64,000 nucleotides of DNA from Echinicola strongylocentroti. Its GTDB lineage: Bacteria > Bacteroidota > Bacteroidia > Cytophagales > Cyclobacteriaceae. A model generated the notes under the pieces. The model did no database searches. It had not been told where the DNA came from and saw nothing but the letters and a program-made list of their open reading frames with translations. How positions within the stretch are numbered: the first letter of the stretch is position 1; every line of letters begins with the position of its first letter. The stretch covers positions 1,277,001 to 1,341,000 of the forward strand of contig NZ_CP030041.1 of NCBI RefSeq assembly GCF_003260975.1. Reading direction: 5' to 3'. Shown here piece by piece: positions 20,466 to 29,840 of the stretch. The position numbers and the translations under genes were made by a program.

Positions 20466-20706
20466 TAAACCCGAATATGCATTAGCCTATCTACGCCACG
20501 CACAGGTATTACTGCCTGATCCACCGTGGAGGACCAAATCAGTCGCTACGTTGCTGTTTTCTATTCTATCTGGCCGCTAGACAGGTTCACCATCCGCCCT
20601 TTGGTGGATGCCTCAATCTCCAAACGACCAGATTTATTCCCGTTTCAAACTATCCCGATAGCTATCAGGACAGGCGATAACGATTCCTAATGCATAAACC
20701 GGGTTA
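20466..20706. repeat. Intergenic inverted-end repeat, copy R1 (B subtype)
   Basis: This 241-bp element begins TAAACCCGAATATGCATTAG and ends CTAATGCATAAACCGGGTTA, i.e. the same sequence inverted. The left interior (CCTATCTACGCCACGCACAGG) matches R5 and, diverged, R6; the middle differs from the A subtype. No reading frame with coding signals is present. It abuts R2 and shares its terminal TTAA. Confidence 0.75.
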
Positions 20707-20877
20707 AACCCGGATTATGCATTAGGAATCGTAGTGAGAGCTGAAATTGCAAGAAAATCAGTTAGTTTGGAGGCATTAGCGTAGCACCGCTACGGTTATG
20801 CCGAAAACTAAAGTGAAACGGCTGATTTTGAAGCAGTTTCAGGTCGCAACAGATAGGCTAATGCATATTCCGGGTTA
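20705..20877. repeat. Intergenic inverted-end repeat, copy R2 (A subtype, inverted)
   Basis: This 173-bp element is nearly identical to R3 and R4 in reverse orientation. Its centre forms a hairpin, GGCATTAGCGTAGCACC pairing with the following GCTACGGTTATGCC. Flanking AAAATCAG and CTGATTTT arms also pair, so the whole unit can fold as one long imperfect palindrome. Its outer end supplies the stop codon of the dehydrogenase gene (TTA at 20875-20877). Confidence 0.85.
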
Positions 20878-21885
20878 AAGTGTTACCATTGCTTTGATGA
20901 CCTTATTGGCGGGATCCAGCCAGCTGGCAAAATCCTCCTTTACTTGATCAAAGCTTACTCGATGAGTGATATAAGATTCCGCTTTCACCTTTTGTTCTTT
21001 CAGGGCTTTCAGTACCGTATCAAAATCTTCCCTAGTGGCATTTCTGCTACTCATCAGTGTGGACTCACGTTTGTGAAATTCAGGATGGTTGATCTCAATC
21101 GGACCTTTTTGAAGACCTACGAGTACATACCTGCCACCATGAGCCATGAGACCGAAGCCATTATGGATGGCTATCGAGCTACCCGTGGCATCAATGACCG
21201 CCTCAGCAAAATTCCCTCCGGTAATTTTCTCGATCTCCTTCCTGAAATCACCTTTGGCATTGACGGTATATTCCACCCCAAGGGTTTCACGACAAAAAGC
21301 CAACCTGTCCTCGTTGATATCCATGGCAATCACCTTCCCTCCTGCTATCCGGGCAAACTCCATAACACCCAATCCAATAGGTCCTGCTCCCATCACCACC
21401 ACAAACTCGCCTGACTTCACGTCTGCTCTTCTTACTCCATGGGCACCGATGGCCAATGGTTCTGCCAAAGCCAACTGGTCCAAACTAAGTCCATCCTCTT
21501 TTACCAACGCTGAAGGGGGTACCGAAATGTATTCTTTCATTCCACCATCCTCATGGACACCAAATACACTGATGCTGGCGCAGCAATTTGGCTTCTGAGC
21601 GAGACACGCTACGCATTTGCCGCAGTTAAAGTAAGGAATGATCGTAACCAGGTCCCCAACAGAAAAACCCTCTGCTCCCCCTGTTTCTATGAGCTCACCT
21701 GACAGCTCATGTCCCAATACCCTTGGGTAACTGAAATAAGGCTGGGTACCTTCATAGGCATGGAGGTCTGTACCACATATGCCGATACGTTTGATCTTGA
21801 TCAGTGCCTTGTCTGAGCTTGAAGTAGGTTTCTCTCCCTCTACATACTCAAAATGCCCCGGTTTCTTACAGGTCAATATTTTCAT
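20875..21885 (-). CDS. Zinc-dependent sugar/alcohol dehydrogenase (MDR family)
   Basis: This 336-aa cytoplasmic MDR enzyme has catalytic-zinc residues Cys37 (GICGTDLH), His59 and Glu60 (LGHELSGE). The structural-zinc cysteines are 88, 91, 94 and 102, and the Rossmann nucleotide site is VMGAGPIGLG. Relatives oxidise sugars or polyols such as L-idonate, galactitol or L-fucose with NAD(P). Near a mutarotase, a lactonase and three GH29 genes, an L-fucose or L-galactose dehydrogenase role is plausible but inferred. Its stop codon lies inside repeat R2. No dedicated promoter is obvious between it and the terminator upstream. Confidence 0.88.
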   Translation of the reverse strand: MKILTCKKPGHFEYVEGEKPTSSSDKALIKIKRIGICGTDLHAYEGTQPYFSYPRVLGHELSGELIETGGAEGFSVGDLVTIIPYFNCGKCVACLAQKPNCCASISVFGVHEDGGMKEYISVPPSALVKEDGLSLDQLALAEPLAIGAHGVRRADVKSGEFVVVMGAGPIGLGVMEFARIAGGKVIAMDINEDRLAFCRETLGVEYTVNAKGDFRKEIEKITGGNFAEAVIDATGSSIAIHNGFGLMAHGGRYVLVGLQKGPIEINHPEFHKRESTLMSSRNATREDFDTVLKALKEQKVKAESYITHRVSFDQVKEDFASWLDPANKVIKAMVTL

Positions 21886-21920
21886 TGTTATATAATTTTT
21901 AATAGTTGTACCTATCTTTT

Positions 21921-21964
21921 ATTTAAAAAGAAAAACCATTGCCTTAAAAAGAACAATGGTTTCT
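21921..21964 (-). terminator. Terminator of the Gfo/sulfatase/sulfatase operon
   Basis: AAACCATTG (21933-21941) pairs with CAATGGTTT (21954-21962). Read on the minus strand the second arm is followed by TTCTTTTT. It lies 3' of the minus-strand sulfatase ending at 22170 and before the dehydrogenase start. Confidence 0.75.
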
Positions 21965-22169
21965 ATAACTAATAAACCCCTAATTAAAATGATCTCTGGA
22001 AAAAATGATTATATCTGATTGCACTTAAAATCAGGTTTTCCATCACTTTAATTAATCAAAGATGTCAAATTATACCTGTTTTCTCCACCTCATATGTTTA
22101 TAATCACAGGACAATTGTTTATTTCTTACGCTTAGCGTCCATATTTTTACGAAAGACTACATTTTGACC

Positions 22170-23873
22170 TCAATCATCCCAGTGAGCATCGATTACCTGC
22201 TGAATATGGGGATAGTTTTCGTCTGTTTCGTTTAGCTCTTCCCGTAATCTTTTGAGTTCTATCTTTAGCTCATCTATCTTCTCTTGGTACTTGGGATCAT
22301 CATAGCGATTATCCATTTCGTTTGGATCTTCTTTTAGATCATAAAACTCCCAAGCGACAGGTGTATGGCGGGTAAAGTCATTGCCCCAGCTGGCTTTGTT
22401 CCATTCAGCATTGGGGTCATCCGTATCTACCCAATACCTACCATAATAAAAGATCAGCTTGTACCTTTTGGTCCTGACGCCAAAATGGGCGGGATTTCCA
22501 TGCCTATGTGCCAAATGCATCCAGTACCTATAATAGGTGGATTTTTGCCAATCTGCTGGCTCTTCATTGGTTTTCAAAATAGACGCAAAGCTCTTTCCTT
22601 GCATGTATTCAGGCACACTTCCACCAGCCAGATCTATTAGCGTAGGTGCAAAGTCAGTGTTATTGATGATGGCATCTGTCCGGGTGTCGGCTTGGATTTT
22701 TTCTGGATACCTGATTAAAAACGGCATGCGCATCGATTCATCATACATCCATCTTTTATCTATATAATCATGCTCGCCCAGCATAAACCCTTGGTCACTG
22801 GTGTACACAATAATGGTGTTTTCCAATAATCCCTCTTCTTTTAAATATGCCAAGAACCTTTTTACATTATCGTCTACCCCTTTGACGCATCGGAGGTATT
22901 TCTTTAGATAACTTTGGTAAACCTTGGAAGTATAGGCTTTTTCTTCGGCATCCATCTTCCACTTCACCAGTTCTTCTGGACGGATATCCTCTGCATTCCT
23001 ATAATTTTTATAATTTTCGCCTTTCCAAATATTCATCGCTTGGTTTCGGATCAGGTTTCTATGTGATACCGATGAACCGATAATTCTGGTAAGGCTATCA
23101 TTTTTTCCCCTGGTAGCTACCGAGCCATTATTGCCATTGTCGTAGAGACTTGCTGGCTCAGGGATAAACGTGTCTTCCAAATACGATTCGTACCTAGGTG
23201 CATTTTCAAAATCATCATGGGGCGCCTTGAAATGATACATCATGAAAAATGGCTGATCCTCTTTTCGTTCATTCTCAAACCAGTCAATTACCTGGTCGGT
23301 AATAATATCGGAACTATGCCCTTTGTAGCTTACCGTATTATTTGGCCAGGGCTTTTCTCCCCGCACCCTGAAATCCGGATCAAAGTATTTGCCCTGCACA
23401 GGAAGTACTTTATAGTAATCAAAAGCTGCAGGCTCATCATGTAAGTGCCACTTTCCAACTATAGCAGTTTGGTACCCTAATTTTTTCAGCTCTTTGGGCA
23501 AATATTGCTTTTCTGGTGGCAATTCACCTTCCAAGTCAATGACCCCATTCGTCTGGGCACGCTGTCCAGTCAATACCGCAGCCCTGCTGGGCACGCATAT
23601 GGCATTATTGACAAAGCAGTTATCAAATATCATCCCTTCTCTAGCCAGACTGTCCAATGTAGGCGTAGGATTCAGGTCTGCCAGACGACTACCGTAGATC
23701 CCAAATGCTTGGCTGGTATGGTCATCTGCCATGATATAGATAATATTGGGGGGACGCTCTTCGGAAGTTTTTTCTTTCTTTGAAGGGGAACATGCCATAG
23801 CCAAAGCCACCATACAGGCCGGTAATGTCCTCCCTAGTATTTTAGGTGTTAACTTTTGTATTTTATAGGTCAT
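22170..23873 (-). CDS. Family S1 sulfatase lipoprotein (CVPSR type)
   Basis: This 567-aa protein has a lipobox at Cys28 (LAMACSP), formylglycine motif CVPSR (Cys93-Arg97), the calcium-site DD (IMADDHTSQ), IVGKWHLHD and YTSDQGFMLGEHD. The length and the C-terminal region with PVAWEFYDLKEDPNEM are typical of Bacteroidota S1 enzymes that act on exo-linked sulfated sugars. The gene overlaps the upstream sulfatase by 11 bp (23863-23873), so the two are translated together; this is the last gene of a three-gene operon. Which sulfate it removes is not deducible. Confidence 0.92.
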   Translation of the reverse strand: MTYKIQKLTPKILGRTLPACMVALAMACSPSKKEKTSEERPPNIIYIMADDHTSQAFGIYGSRLADLNPTPTLDSLAREGMIFDNCFVNNAICVPSRAAVLTGQRAQTNGVIDLEGELPPEKQYLPKELKKLGYQTAIVGKWHLHDEPAAFDYYKVLPVQGKYFDPDFRVRGEKPWPNNTVSYKGHSSDIITDQVIDWFENERKEDQPFFMMYHFKAPHDDFENAPRYESYLEDTFIPEPASLYDNGNNGSVATRGKNDSLTRIIGSSVSHRNLIRNQAMNIWKGENYKNYRNAEDIRPEELVKWKMDAEEKAYTSKVYQSYLKKYLRCVKGVDDNVKRFLAYLKEEGLLENTIIVYTSDQGFMLGEHDYIDKRWMYDESMRMPFLIRYPEKIQADTRTDAIINNTDFAPTLIDLAGGSVPEYMQGKSFASILKTNEEPADWQKSTYYRYWMHLAHRHGNPAHFGVRTKRYKLIFYYGRYWVDTDDPNAEWNKASWGNDFTRHTPVAWEFYDLKEDPNEMDNRYDDPKYQEKIDELKIELKRLREELNETDENYPHIQQVIDAHWDD

Positions 23874-25377
23874 AATCTTCTTTGTTTAATACCAATTGAT
23901 CCCCCAACCTCCGCTGTTCTGCTTGGAGAGCGGCAAACATTGAGGTTATTCTTTCACGTTGTGCTTTATTGCCTGACAAATCATCCATTTCATGGGGGTC
24001 TTGGGCAAGGTCATACAGTAGGATTTTACTTGCTGATGGATAGACGATCAATTTATAGCCATCTTGCTTGATCATCCGTTGATAGTTGATGTATGCGCCG
24101 TATACCTTATCCATCCCTTGGTTTGGATGACCTTTTGCCAAGTCCAAAATACTGTTAAAGGCCACGTAATCTGGCTTTTTCACACCTGCTATCGCTAGAC
24201 TCGTCGCCATTGCATCTTGCAAATAGATGTTTTCATCCAGCCGTTTTCCTTCTGGTATTCCCGGGCCAACAATGATAAATGGTGCTGCCACACTATGTTC
24301 ATACATGTTTTGCTTTCCCAATAATCCATGTTTCCCCATTGCTAGCCCATGATCTGCGGTAAAGATGATATAGGTGTTTTCTCTAGCGCCAATAGCTGCT
24401 AGTTTGTCAACGATTTCCCCAATTTGAGCGTCCATATGACTGAGCAAGGCATAATACTCCTGAAGGTGCTTTTTAATGGCGTAAGGGGTTCGGGGAAATG
24501 GTGCCAGCGCTTCGTCTCTCAAGGAAGGGCCATTGCCAATGGCATCCTTATGCGGGTATAAGGGCATATAGCTCTTGGGAAGTTTTAGCTCATCCACCTT
24601 ATACTGCTCCAAAAAAGATCCCGGAGATTGGCGTGGGTCATGGACAGCATTGAAAGCTAGGTACATAAAGAACGGCTCTTTTTGCTCATTGGCATGATCC
24701 ATAAATGCCAATGCATCTTCCTTCACTACCTCACTCCAATGTTTTCCACCTTCCCAGTACCCTCCCTGACTTACATCTGCTGGATCCCAAGAAGTATCAT
24801 TTGGTTTTTTGGGACGGTCATAGCCTAACGGCATGATGGACGAAGGATCGGCATTTTCCTGCCTTGCCAGAGAATCAAATTTATGCACCATCGTAGCATG
24901 GTCCCAGTGGTCTCCCGGCATCCCGCCCCTGATATGGGCTGTATGGTCAAAAATCTCACTGGGATGGACATCTACATGCCACTTTCCACTCATATAGGTC
25001 TCATATCCGGCTTCTTTCATCAGCCTTGGCCAAGTCTGGTCCAATTTCTCCCCTTTCTTCCAGTTTTCCTTAAACTTCTGGGCCTCCCATACTGACCTTC
25101 CTGAAATCATCATGGTCCTGGATGCGGTACATACCGCCCCTGTCCAAGATCCCATATTATAGGCTTTGGTAAAGGATGTCCCTTCTGCCATTAATTTATT
25201 GAGATTTGGAGTATGGACCGCATTGGGTTCTAAGCCACCTAAAGCGGTAAATGTCAAGTCATCTGCAAATACAAACAGGACATTGGGTTGTGTAATTTCT
25301 TCCTGACTTGGTGATTGGCTACAGGCGGAGATCAATATCACCCCCGCCGTTGCCAATGCTCCTATTAGTTTATTCAT
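23863..25377 (-). CDS. Family S1 sulfatase lipoprotein (CTASR type)
   Basis: This 504-aa protein has lipobox Cys19 (ISACSQ). The formylglycine motif is CTASR (Cys83-Arg87), the Ala variant of Cys-x-Pro/Ala-x-Arg. Other active-site elements are VFADDLTFTALGG, MSGKWHVDVHP and FTADHGLAMGKHG. It closely parallels the CVASR sulfatase at 50995-52545 in motif layout, so the two are likely paralogs with related substrates. Its stop overlaps the sulfatase downstream by 11 bp and its ATG overlaps the Gfo/Idh/MocA stop by 4 bp (ATGA). Confidence 0.92.
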   Translation of the reverse strand: MNKLIGALATAGVILISACSQSPSQEEITQPNVLFVFADDLTFTALGGLEPNAVHTPNLNKLMAEGTSFTKAYNMGSWTGAVCTASRTMMISGRSVWEAQKFKENWKKGEKLDQTWPRLMKEAGYETYMSGKWHVDVHPSEIFDHTAHIRGGMPGDHWDHATMVHKFDSLARQENADPSSIMPLGYDRPKKPNDTSWDPADVSQGGYWEGGKHWSEVVKEDALAFMDHANEQKEPFFMYLAFNAVHDPRQSPGSFLEQYKVDELKLPKSYMPLYPHKDAIGNGPSLRDEALAPFPRTPYAIKKHLQEYYALLSHMDAQIGEIVDKLAAIGARENTYIIFTADHGLAMGKHGLLGKQNMYEHSVAAPFIIVGPGIPEGKRLDENIYLQDAMATSLAIAGVKKPDYVAFNSILDLAKGHPNQGMDKVYGAYINYQRMIKQDGYKLIVYPSASKILLYDLAQDPHEMDDLSGNKAQRERITSMFAALQAEQRRLGDQLVLNKEDYDL

Positions 25378-26696
25378 TGCTGAAATTTCCTGTATTCGTA
25401 CCCCATCATGGAGTTGGCTTCTTTGTCCTTTTTGAATTTCTCCTTCTTCGGATTCCAGTCCAATGGCCTGTTTAGTCGATAGGCAATATTGGCAATATTA
25501 CAGATAGTGGCTGACCGGTGTCCGATTTCCACATCACAGATTGGCTTTTCACGGCTTTGCATACAATCAAGCCAATTCTTATGGTGCCCCCCATGAGTAT
25601 TGTACAATTTCACATCTGTGGGTTTCAGTTCGATATCCTTTAGGTGAGCGGGGGTAGGTTCGAAGTAATTTCTGCTGATATCCATCTTACCTTCTGTCCC
25701 GATAAAACGTACGCCATAACCTCTGCCAAAATCATGATGCACCATCTCCACGCCATTATCATAAATCATCTTCAAGCCAGTCTGGGGGTTGGTCTCGCCT
25801 GCGGGTGGAACGTACTGTACCGGGCCGCTGCTGTCCATACCCAAGGCCCACTGGGCGATGTCAAACATATGTGCACCCCAATCACAAAGAATACCTCCAC
25901 CAGTTTCATCAAACAGCCTCCAATCAGGCCAAAATTTCACATCATTGTCAGCTGGAGCCAACCGATGATTATAGGCCAACATCGGTGCTGGACCGCACCA
26001 TTGGTTCCAATCCACCTCTGAAGGTAGGGGCTCTTTTTGTAGATCATAGGGTCGGGATGGTGTTCCCACTTGGACCAGGACTTGTTTTATCTCGCCCAAA
26101 TAGCCATTTCTCACCAGTTCACAGGCTTTTCGAAAGCTGTCCCACGAACGTTGCATACTTCCGGTCTGGACAATGCTGTCATATTTTTTGGCCATATCCA
26201 CCATTTCCTTGCCTTCATTAATGGTCAATGTCAGCGGCTTCTCGCAATACACGTCCTTTCCTGCCTTCATCGCATCGATGGCATTGAGCGCATGCCAATG
26301 GTCTGGGGTCGCAATGACCACCCCGTCAATGGAATCACTGGCCAACAACTCCCTATAATCTGAGTAGGTCTGTAGAGAATTAGCGGAGATTTCTCTTCCG
26401 GCATTTTTATAGGATGCAGATGCATGTTGTTTGAACCAATCCATTTTTGTGGTCCACACATCTGATCCTGCTACGATCTGCGCATTTTCCTGCTTTGCAA
26501 ACGCCCCGATCAATCCACGGCTTTGCTTACCAAGCCCAATAAACCCTAGGTTGATTTTGTCACTGGGAGCTACATACCCCTTGCCCAATACATGCCGGGG
26601 CACAATGGCAATTCCCCCGAGGGCTATCAATGATGATTTTAAAAAATCTCTTCTTCCGGCATTTTTGGTCCGGATTTCCGCTTTATTGTCTTTCAT
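25374..26696 (-). CDS. Gfo/Idh/MocA oxidoreductase, Tat-exported
   Basis: This 440-aa protein uses the ATG at 26694-26696; a TTG in the same frame at 26738 is less likely. A twin-arginine leader (GRRDFLKSS, Arg 15-16) predicts periplasmic location. The Rossmann part (NLGFIGLGKQSRGL), the catalytic-region YCEKPLT and HWHALNAI fit the Gfo/Idh/MocA family, which performs NAD(P)-linked redox on sugars. Exported members include enzymes that cleave glycosidic bonds through transient oxidation, so a glycosidase role is possible. First gene of an operon with two sulfatases, divergent from the SMP-30 gene. Confidence 0.9.
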   Translation of the reverse strand: MKDNKAEIRTKNAGRRDFLKSSLIALGGIAIVPRHVLGKGYVAPSDKINLGFIGLGKQSRGLIGAFAKQENAQIVAGSDVWTTKMDWFKQHASASYKNAGREISANSLQTYSDYRELLASDSIDGVVIATPDHWHALNAIDAMKAGKDVYCEKPLTLTINEGKEMVDMAKKYDSIVQTGSMQRSWDSFRKACELVRNGYLGEIKQVLVQVGTPSRPYDLQKEPLPSEVDWNQWCGPAPMLAYNHRLAPADNDVKFWPDWRLFDETGGGILCDWGAHMFDIAQWALGMDSSGPVQYVPPAGETNPQTGLKMIYDNGVEMVHHDFGRGYGVRFIGTEGKMDISRNYFEPTPAHLKDIELKPTDVKLYNTHGGHHKNWLDCMQSREKPICDVEIGHRSATICNIANIAYRLNRPLDWNPKKEKFKKDKEANSMMGYEYRKFQQ

Positions 26697-26853
26697 TTTC
26701 AGGTTAATTTTAGATTTATTTACAATGCAATATGTCAATTTTTACTAAATAGATGTAGAACATATGTTTACTAATATGGCACATATCTGCACTGGTTTGG
26801 GGACTTTCGATCATTTGGTCTATTTTTGACGAAATACAACAGCATACACAACC
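26697..26853. promoter_or_regulatory. Divergent control region with AACATATGTTT palindrome
   Basis: This 157-bp region separates the Gfo/sulfatase operon from the lactonase gene. AACATATGTTT (26759-26769) is near-palindromic and sits 65-85 bp from both starts, consistent with a shared operator. The same CATATGTTT occurs at 13413, 22091 and 59002. Confidence 0.45.
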
Positions 26854-27774
26854 ATGGACAGTTCACACCTATTTTTAGAACATACTTGCGAACTTGGTGA
26901 AGGAATATTCTATGACGGCCCCACAGCATCGCTGTTCTGGGTAGACATAGACGGGCAAATGGTCTATCGGTATTCCTTTGCCACCTCGCAGACCAGCACT
27001 TGGCACCTTCCTGGAAAAGTCGGCACCATTGCCCCATATCCGCCGGATAGCTTATTGGTATCCTTGGACAAGGAAATCGGATATTTAAATCTCTCTGATG
27101 GTGAATACACCAAGCTCATCGAGCTTGAAACAGCGCTCCACGCCAATCGCTTCAATGATGGAAAATGCGACCCGCAAGGAAACTTTTGGTTTGGAAGCAT
27201 GCACCTGCCCGAAAGACTACCGACAGGACATCTCTATTGCCTAGATCGGAAAGGCATGGTAAGAAAACAGTTATCAGACATTACGGTTTCCAATGGCCTG
27301 ACTTGGGACCAAAGAAAAAACAAATTCTATTTTATAGATTCCCCCACACGTTCCATTGTTTCATTTGACTATCATGATGGTGCTACTTCCCTCCACAATA
27401 GGCAAACGGTCATCAAGGTCCCTAGCCAGATGGGCTTCCCTGATGGAATGACCATTGATGAAAACGGACTGCTCTATATTGCCTTATGGGGAGGCTATGG
27501 AGTAGGCATTTGGGATCCCGAGAATGGCCAACTGGTGGATAAAATTCCTGTCGATGCACCCTTGGTGACCAGCTGTGCATTTGGCGATAAGGACCAGAAA
27601 GGACTCTATATCAGCACCGCGCGTAAGGGTCTCGGCCAAGACGTATTGGCCAAATACCCCCTCAGCGGCAGTATCTTTTACGCCCGATGCGAGACCAAAG
27701 GAATGCCTGCATTCCCTTATCTTCGAGATGCCAGCATTCCCATTGGCCACTCACCTACTTATGTGAACGGATAA
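26854..27774 (+). CDS. SMP-30/gluconolactonase-family lactonase
   Basis: This 306-aa six-bladed propeller enzyme has no signal peptide, so it acts in the cytoplasm. The three metal ligands of the SMP-30 family are recognisable as Glu16 (CELGEGIFYD), Asn147 (VSNGLTWD) and Asp197 (FPDGMTID). The substrate loop RFNDGKCDPQGNFWFGS is also typical. The family opens sugar lactones after sugar oxidation. Downstream of the mutarotase and zinc dehydrogenase in function, it could open an L-fucono- or L-galactonolactone, which is inference. Its stop is followed within 20 bp by repeat R3. Confidence 0.9.
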   Translation: MDSSHLFLEHTCELGEGIFYDGPTASLFWVDIDGQMVYRYSFATSQTSTWHLPGKVGTIAPYPPDSLLVSLDKEIGYLNLSDGEYTKLIELETALHANRFNDGKCDPQGNFWFGSMHLPERLPTGHLYCLDRKGMVRKQLSDITVSNGLTWDQRKNKFYFIDSPTRSIVSFDYHDGATSLHNRQTVIKVPSQMGFPDGMTIDENGLLYIALWGGYGVGIWDPENGQLVDKIPVDAPLVTSCAFGDKDQKGLYISTARKGLGQDVLAKYPLSGSIFYARCETKGMPAFPYLRDASIPIGHSPTYVNG

Positions 27775-27791
27775 GCACTTTTTATGATCCT

Positions 27792-27966
27792 TTAACCCGG
27801 AATATGCATTAGCCTATCTGTTGCGACCTGAAACTGCTTCAAAATCAGTCGTTTCACTTTAGTTTTCGGCATAACCGTAGCGGTGCTACGCTAATGCCTC
27901 CAAACTAACTGATTTTCTTGCAATTTCAGCTCTCACTACGATTCCCAACGCATAATCCGGGTTTAA
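27792..27966. repeat. Intergenic inverted-end repeat, copy R3 (A subtype)
   Basis: This 175-bp element starts TTAACCCGGAATATGCATTAG and ends CATAATCCGGGTTTAA. Its interior is almost identical to R4 and to the complement of R2, including the central CGTAGC-GGT-GCTACG hairpin. It fills the whole space between two convergent genes and ends 1 bp before the sulfatase stop codon. Confidence 0.85.
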
Positions 27967-27967
27967 C

Positions 27968-29839
27968 TCATAATCCGTTCATATACTCTAGTCTCCTGAT
28001 AATATTGCTGTCATCTGCCACAGAAGCCGCCAACTTGCCCTCTTCTACGGAGGTGGTATATCCATAAGGACCATCCGCCAGCTGAACCAAAATATTCATA
28101 ATCAGTAGCGCTTCATGTGGATCCGTCGTCGAATAAAGGGCTTCCTCTATATCCATCATAGGATCTGAAACGCCACAGATTCCCAGGAATTGGCTTGCCC
28201 GAACCCTGTTTATCCTCACTGGATCACTCTTGGACAGTCCTATAACAGCTTCTTCCAGCGTTTTTGCTTCCTCTCCAAAACTGGACAAGACACATAAGGC
28301 CCAGTACCTCACCCACGGGTCATCGTCTTCCAATTTCCGTTTAAGTTGCTCCTCCACATTTTGAAAACCTGATGTGGCAAGGTTAGCTGTCAAGTAATAC
28401 TTTTTGATATCCCTCCTATGGTCTTGCCCAAAGGCAGTGGGGTCATCAAAAGCCTCTTCAATCAGGTAAAACTCCGGATAAAAGGAAAGGTCTGGCATGG
28501 ACAACAACCAATCCCCCAGCTCTTTTCTCATTGCCAGCAATTGCTTTTCATAAGCTGGGTCCTCCGCTAGGTTATTGATCTCATAGGGATCTTTTTCTAT
28601 ATCAAACAGCATCTCTACTGGCTTTACTTCAAAAAATTGACGTTGGTCCTCATTGAGCTTACCTGATCTATACAAATCGACCCATTCTTGATAAGCTATC
28701 TGCTTGTACCGGTAATTGTTCCAGAGACCGTCAAAATTAAACGGATGAAAATTCCTGATGTACTTATACTTCCCCTTTCTTACCGACCTGACAAAATCAT
28801 ATTTTTCATCAAAACGATCCGCATAACCGTATGCCACATCATTAGGGGACTTATTTTTTTTACGTAAAAAAGGCTCCCCGTCCATCTGCTTAGGCACTTT
28901 TACCCCTGCCAGGTGAAGTACCGTAGGGCCAAAATCCACAAAACTCACGAATTCCTGCACCCTTGTCCCTGCTTTATAGGAAACCCTTTCTTTGTATTTT
29001 TCGGGTACATGGATTACCAACGGCACATGCAGTCCCGTTTCATATAAATACCCTTTACTCCCAGGCAAAACGCCTCCATGATCACCAAAGTAAAACACAA
29101 AAGTGTTTTCCAGAAGTCCATCTGCTTCCAATTGACCGATCAGCTCTCCTACTTGCCTATCCATCTCCGCTATCCTGTCCAGATAATACGCTCTGGTATA
29201 TTCAAACAATGCCGTTTGAGGATGGTTTGGCTGCAAATTCCCGCTTGGAGGCAAAGTAGATATAGGCGTTTCCTCCATCTTTTCCGGCCCAAAGTGGAGC
29301 TGACCTTCATGGGTAACGGAAAAGTTATGGACATAAAAGAATGGCTGGCCTTCCTTCCTGTTTTTATAACTTGCCTTATTGGAGGATTCATCCCACACCT
29401 TATCTCCTTTGTCCAGATTGTAATCTTCTTTGGCATTATTGGCGGTATAATACCCTGCTTCACGCAAATAAAACGGAAACATCTCCAAATTATCCGGCAT
29501 AGGCACCGTCTTCATTTTCCGGTGATACTGTGCCCCAATGCGCGGAGCATAGGATCCTGTGATCAAGGTCGACCGTGCCACACTACATACTGGCCCATTA
29601 GAAAAAGCATGGTCAAACACCAGTCCTGTCTGCGAAAGCTGTTCGATATGGGGAGTTTCCACTCCATCCGAATCGTACAATTTCATATAATGCTTGGAGT
29701 TATCCTCCGATGTGATCCAAATAATATTGGGACGCTCCTGTGCAATGGAGCCATGGGAGATCAGGCAAACTATTATCAACAGGAATAATTTCGTCCACCT
29801 ATCCTTGATTGTACTTTGAAACATGCTTGTTCTTGTCAT
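27968..29839 (-). CDS. Family S1 sulfatase with C-terminal HEAT-like repeats (CSVAR variant)
   Basis: This 623-aa protein is read from the ATG at 29837-29839, one base after the stop of the upstream gene; a GTG at 29887 lies inside that gene. It has a signal peptide to about residue 34. The active-site segment is CSVAR (Cys85-Arg89), with Val where Pro or Ala is usual. Instead of GKWH it has NNAKEDYN, as in heparan-N-sulfatase-like relatives. YFGDHGGVLP is intact. Residues about 510-620 look like HEAT-type helical repeats (DDPWVRYWALCVLSSFG). Last gene of the mutarotase operon. Confidence 0.88.
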   Translation of the reverse strand: MTRTSMFQSTIKDRWTKLFLLIIVCLISHGSIAQERPNIIWITSEDNSKHYMKLYDSDGVETPHIEQLSQTGLVFDHAFSNGPVCSVARSTLITGSYAPRIGAQYHRKMKTVPMPDNLEMFPFYLREAGYYTANNAKEDYNLDKGDKVWDESSNKASYKNRKEGQPFFYVHNFSVTHEGQLHFGPEKMEETPISTLPPSGNLQPNHPQTALFEYTRAYYLDRIAEMDRQVGELIGQLEADGLLENTFVFYFGDHGGVLPGSKGYLYETGLHVPLVIHVPEKYKERVSYKAGTRVQEFVSFVDFGPTVLHLAGVKVPKQMDGEPFLRKKNKSPNDVAYGYADRFDEKYDFVRSVRKGKYKYIRNFHPFNFDGLWNNYRYKQIAYQEWVDLYRSGKLNEDQRQFFEVKPVEMLFDIEKDPYEINNLAEDPAYEKQLLAMRKELGDWLLSMPDLSFYPEFYLIEEAFDDPTAFGQDHRRDIKKYYLTANLATSGFQNVEEQLKRKLEDDDPWVRYWALCVLSSFGEEAKTLEEAVIGLSKSDPVRINRVRASQFLGICGVSDPMMDIEEALYSTTDPHEALLIMNILVQLADGPYGYTTSVEEGKLAASVADDSNIIRRLEYMNGL

Positions 29840-29840
29840 T

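Noticed and set aside
29078..29788. 236-codon plus-strand frame
   Set aside because: It is antisense to the CSVAR sulfatase active-site region and shows no coding features of its own.
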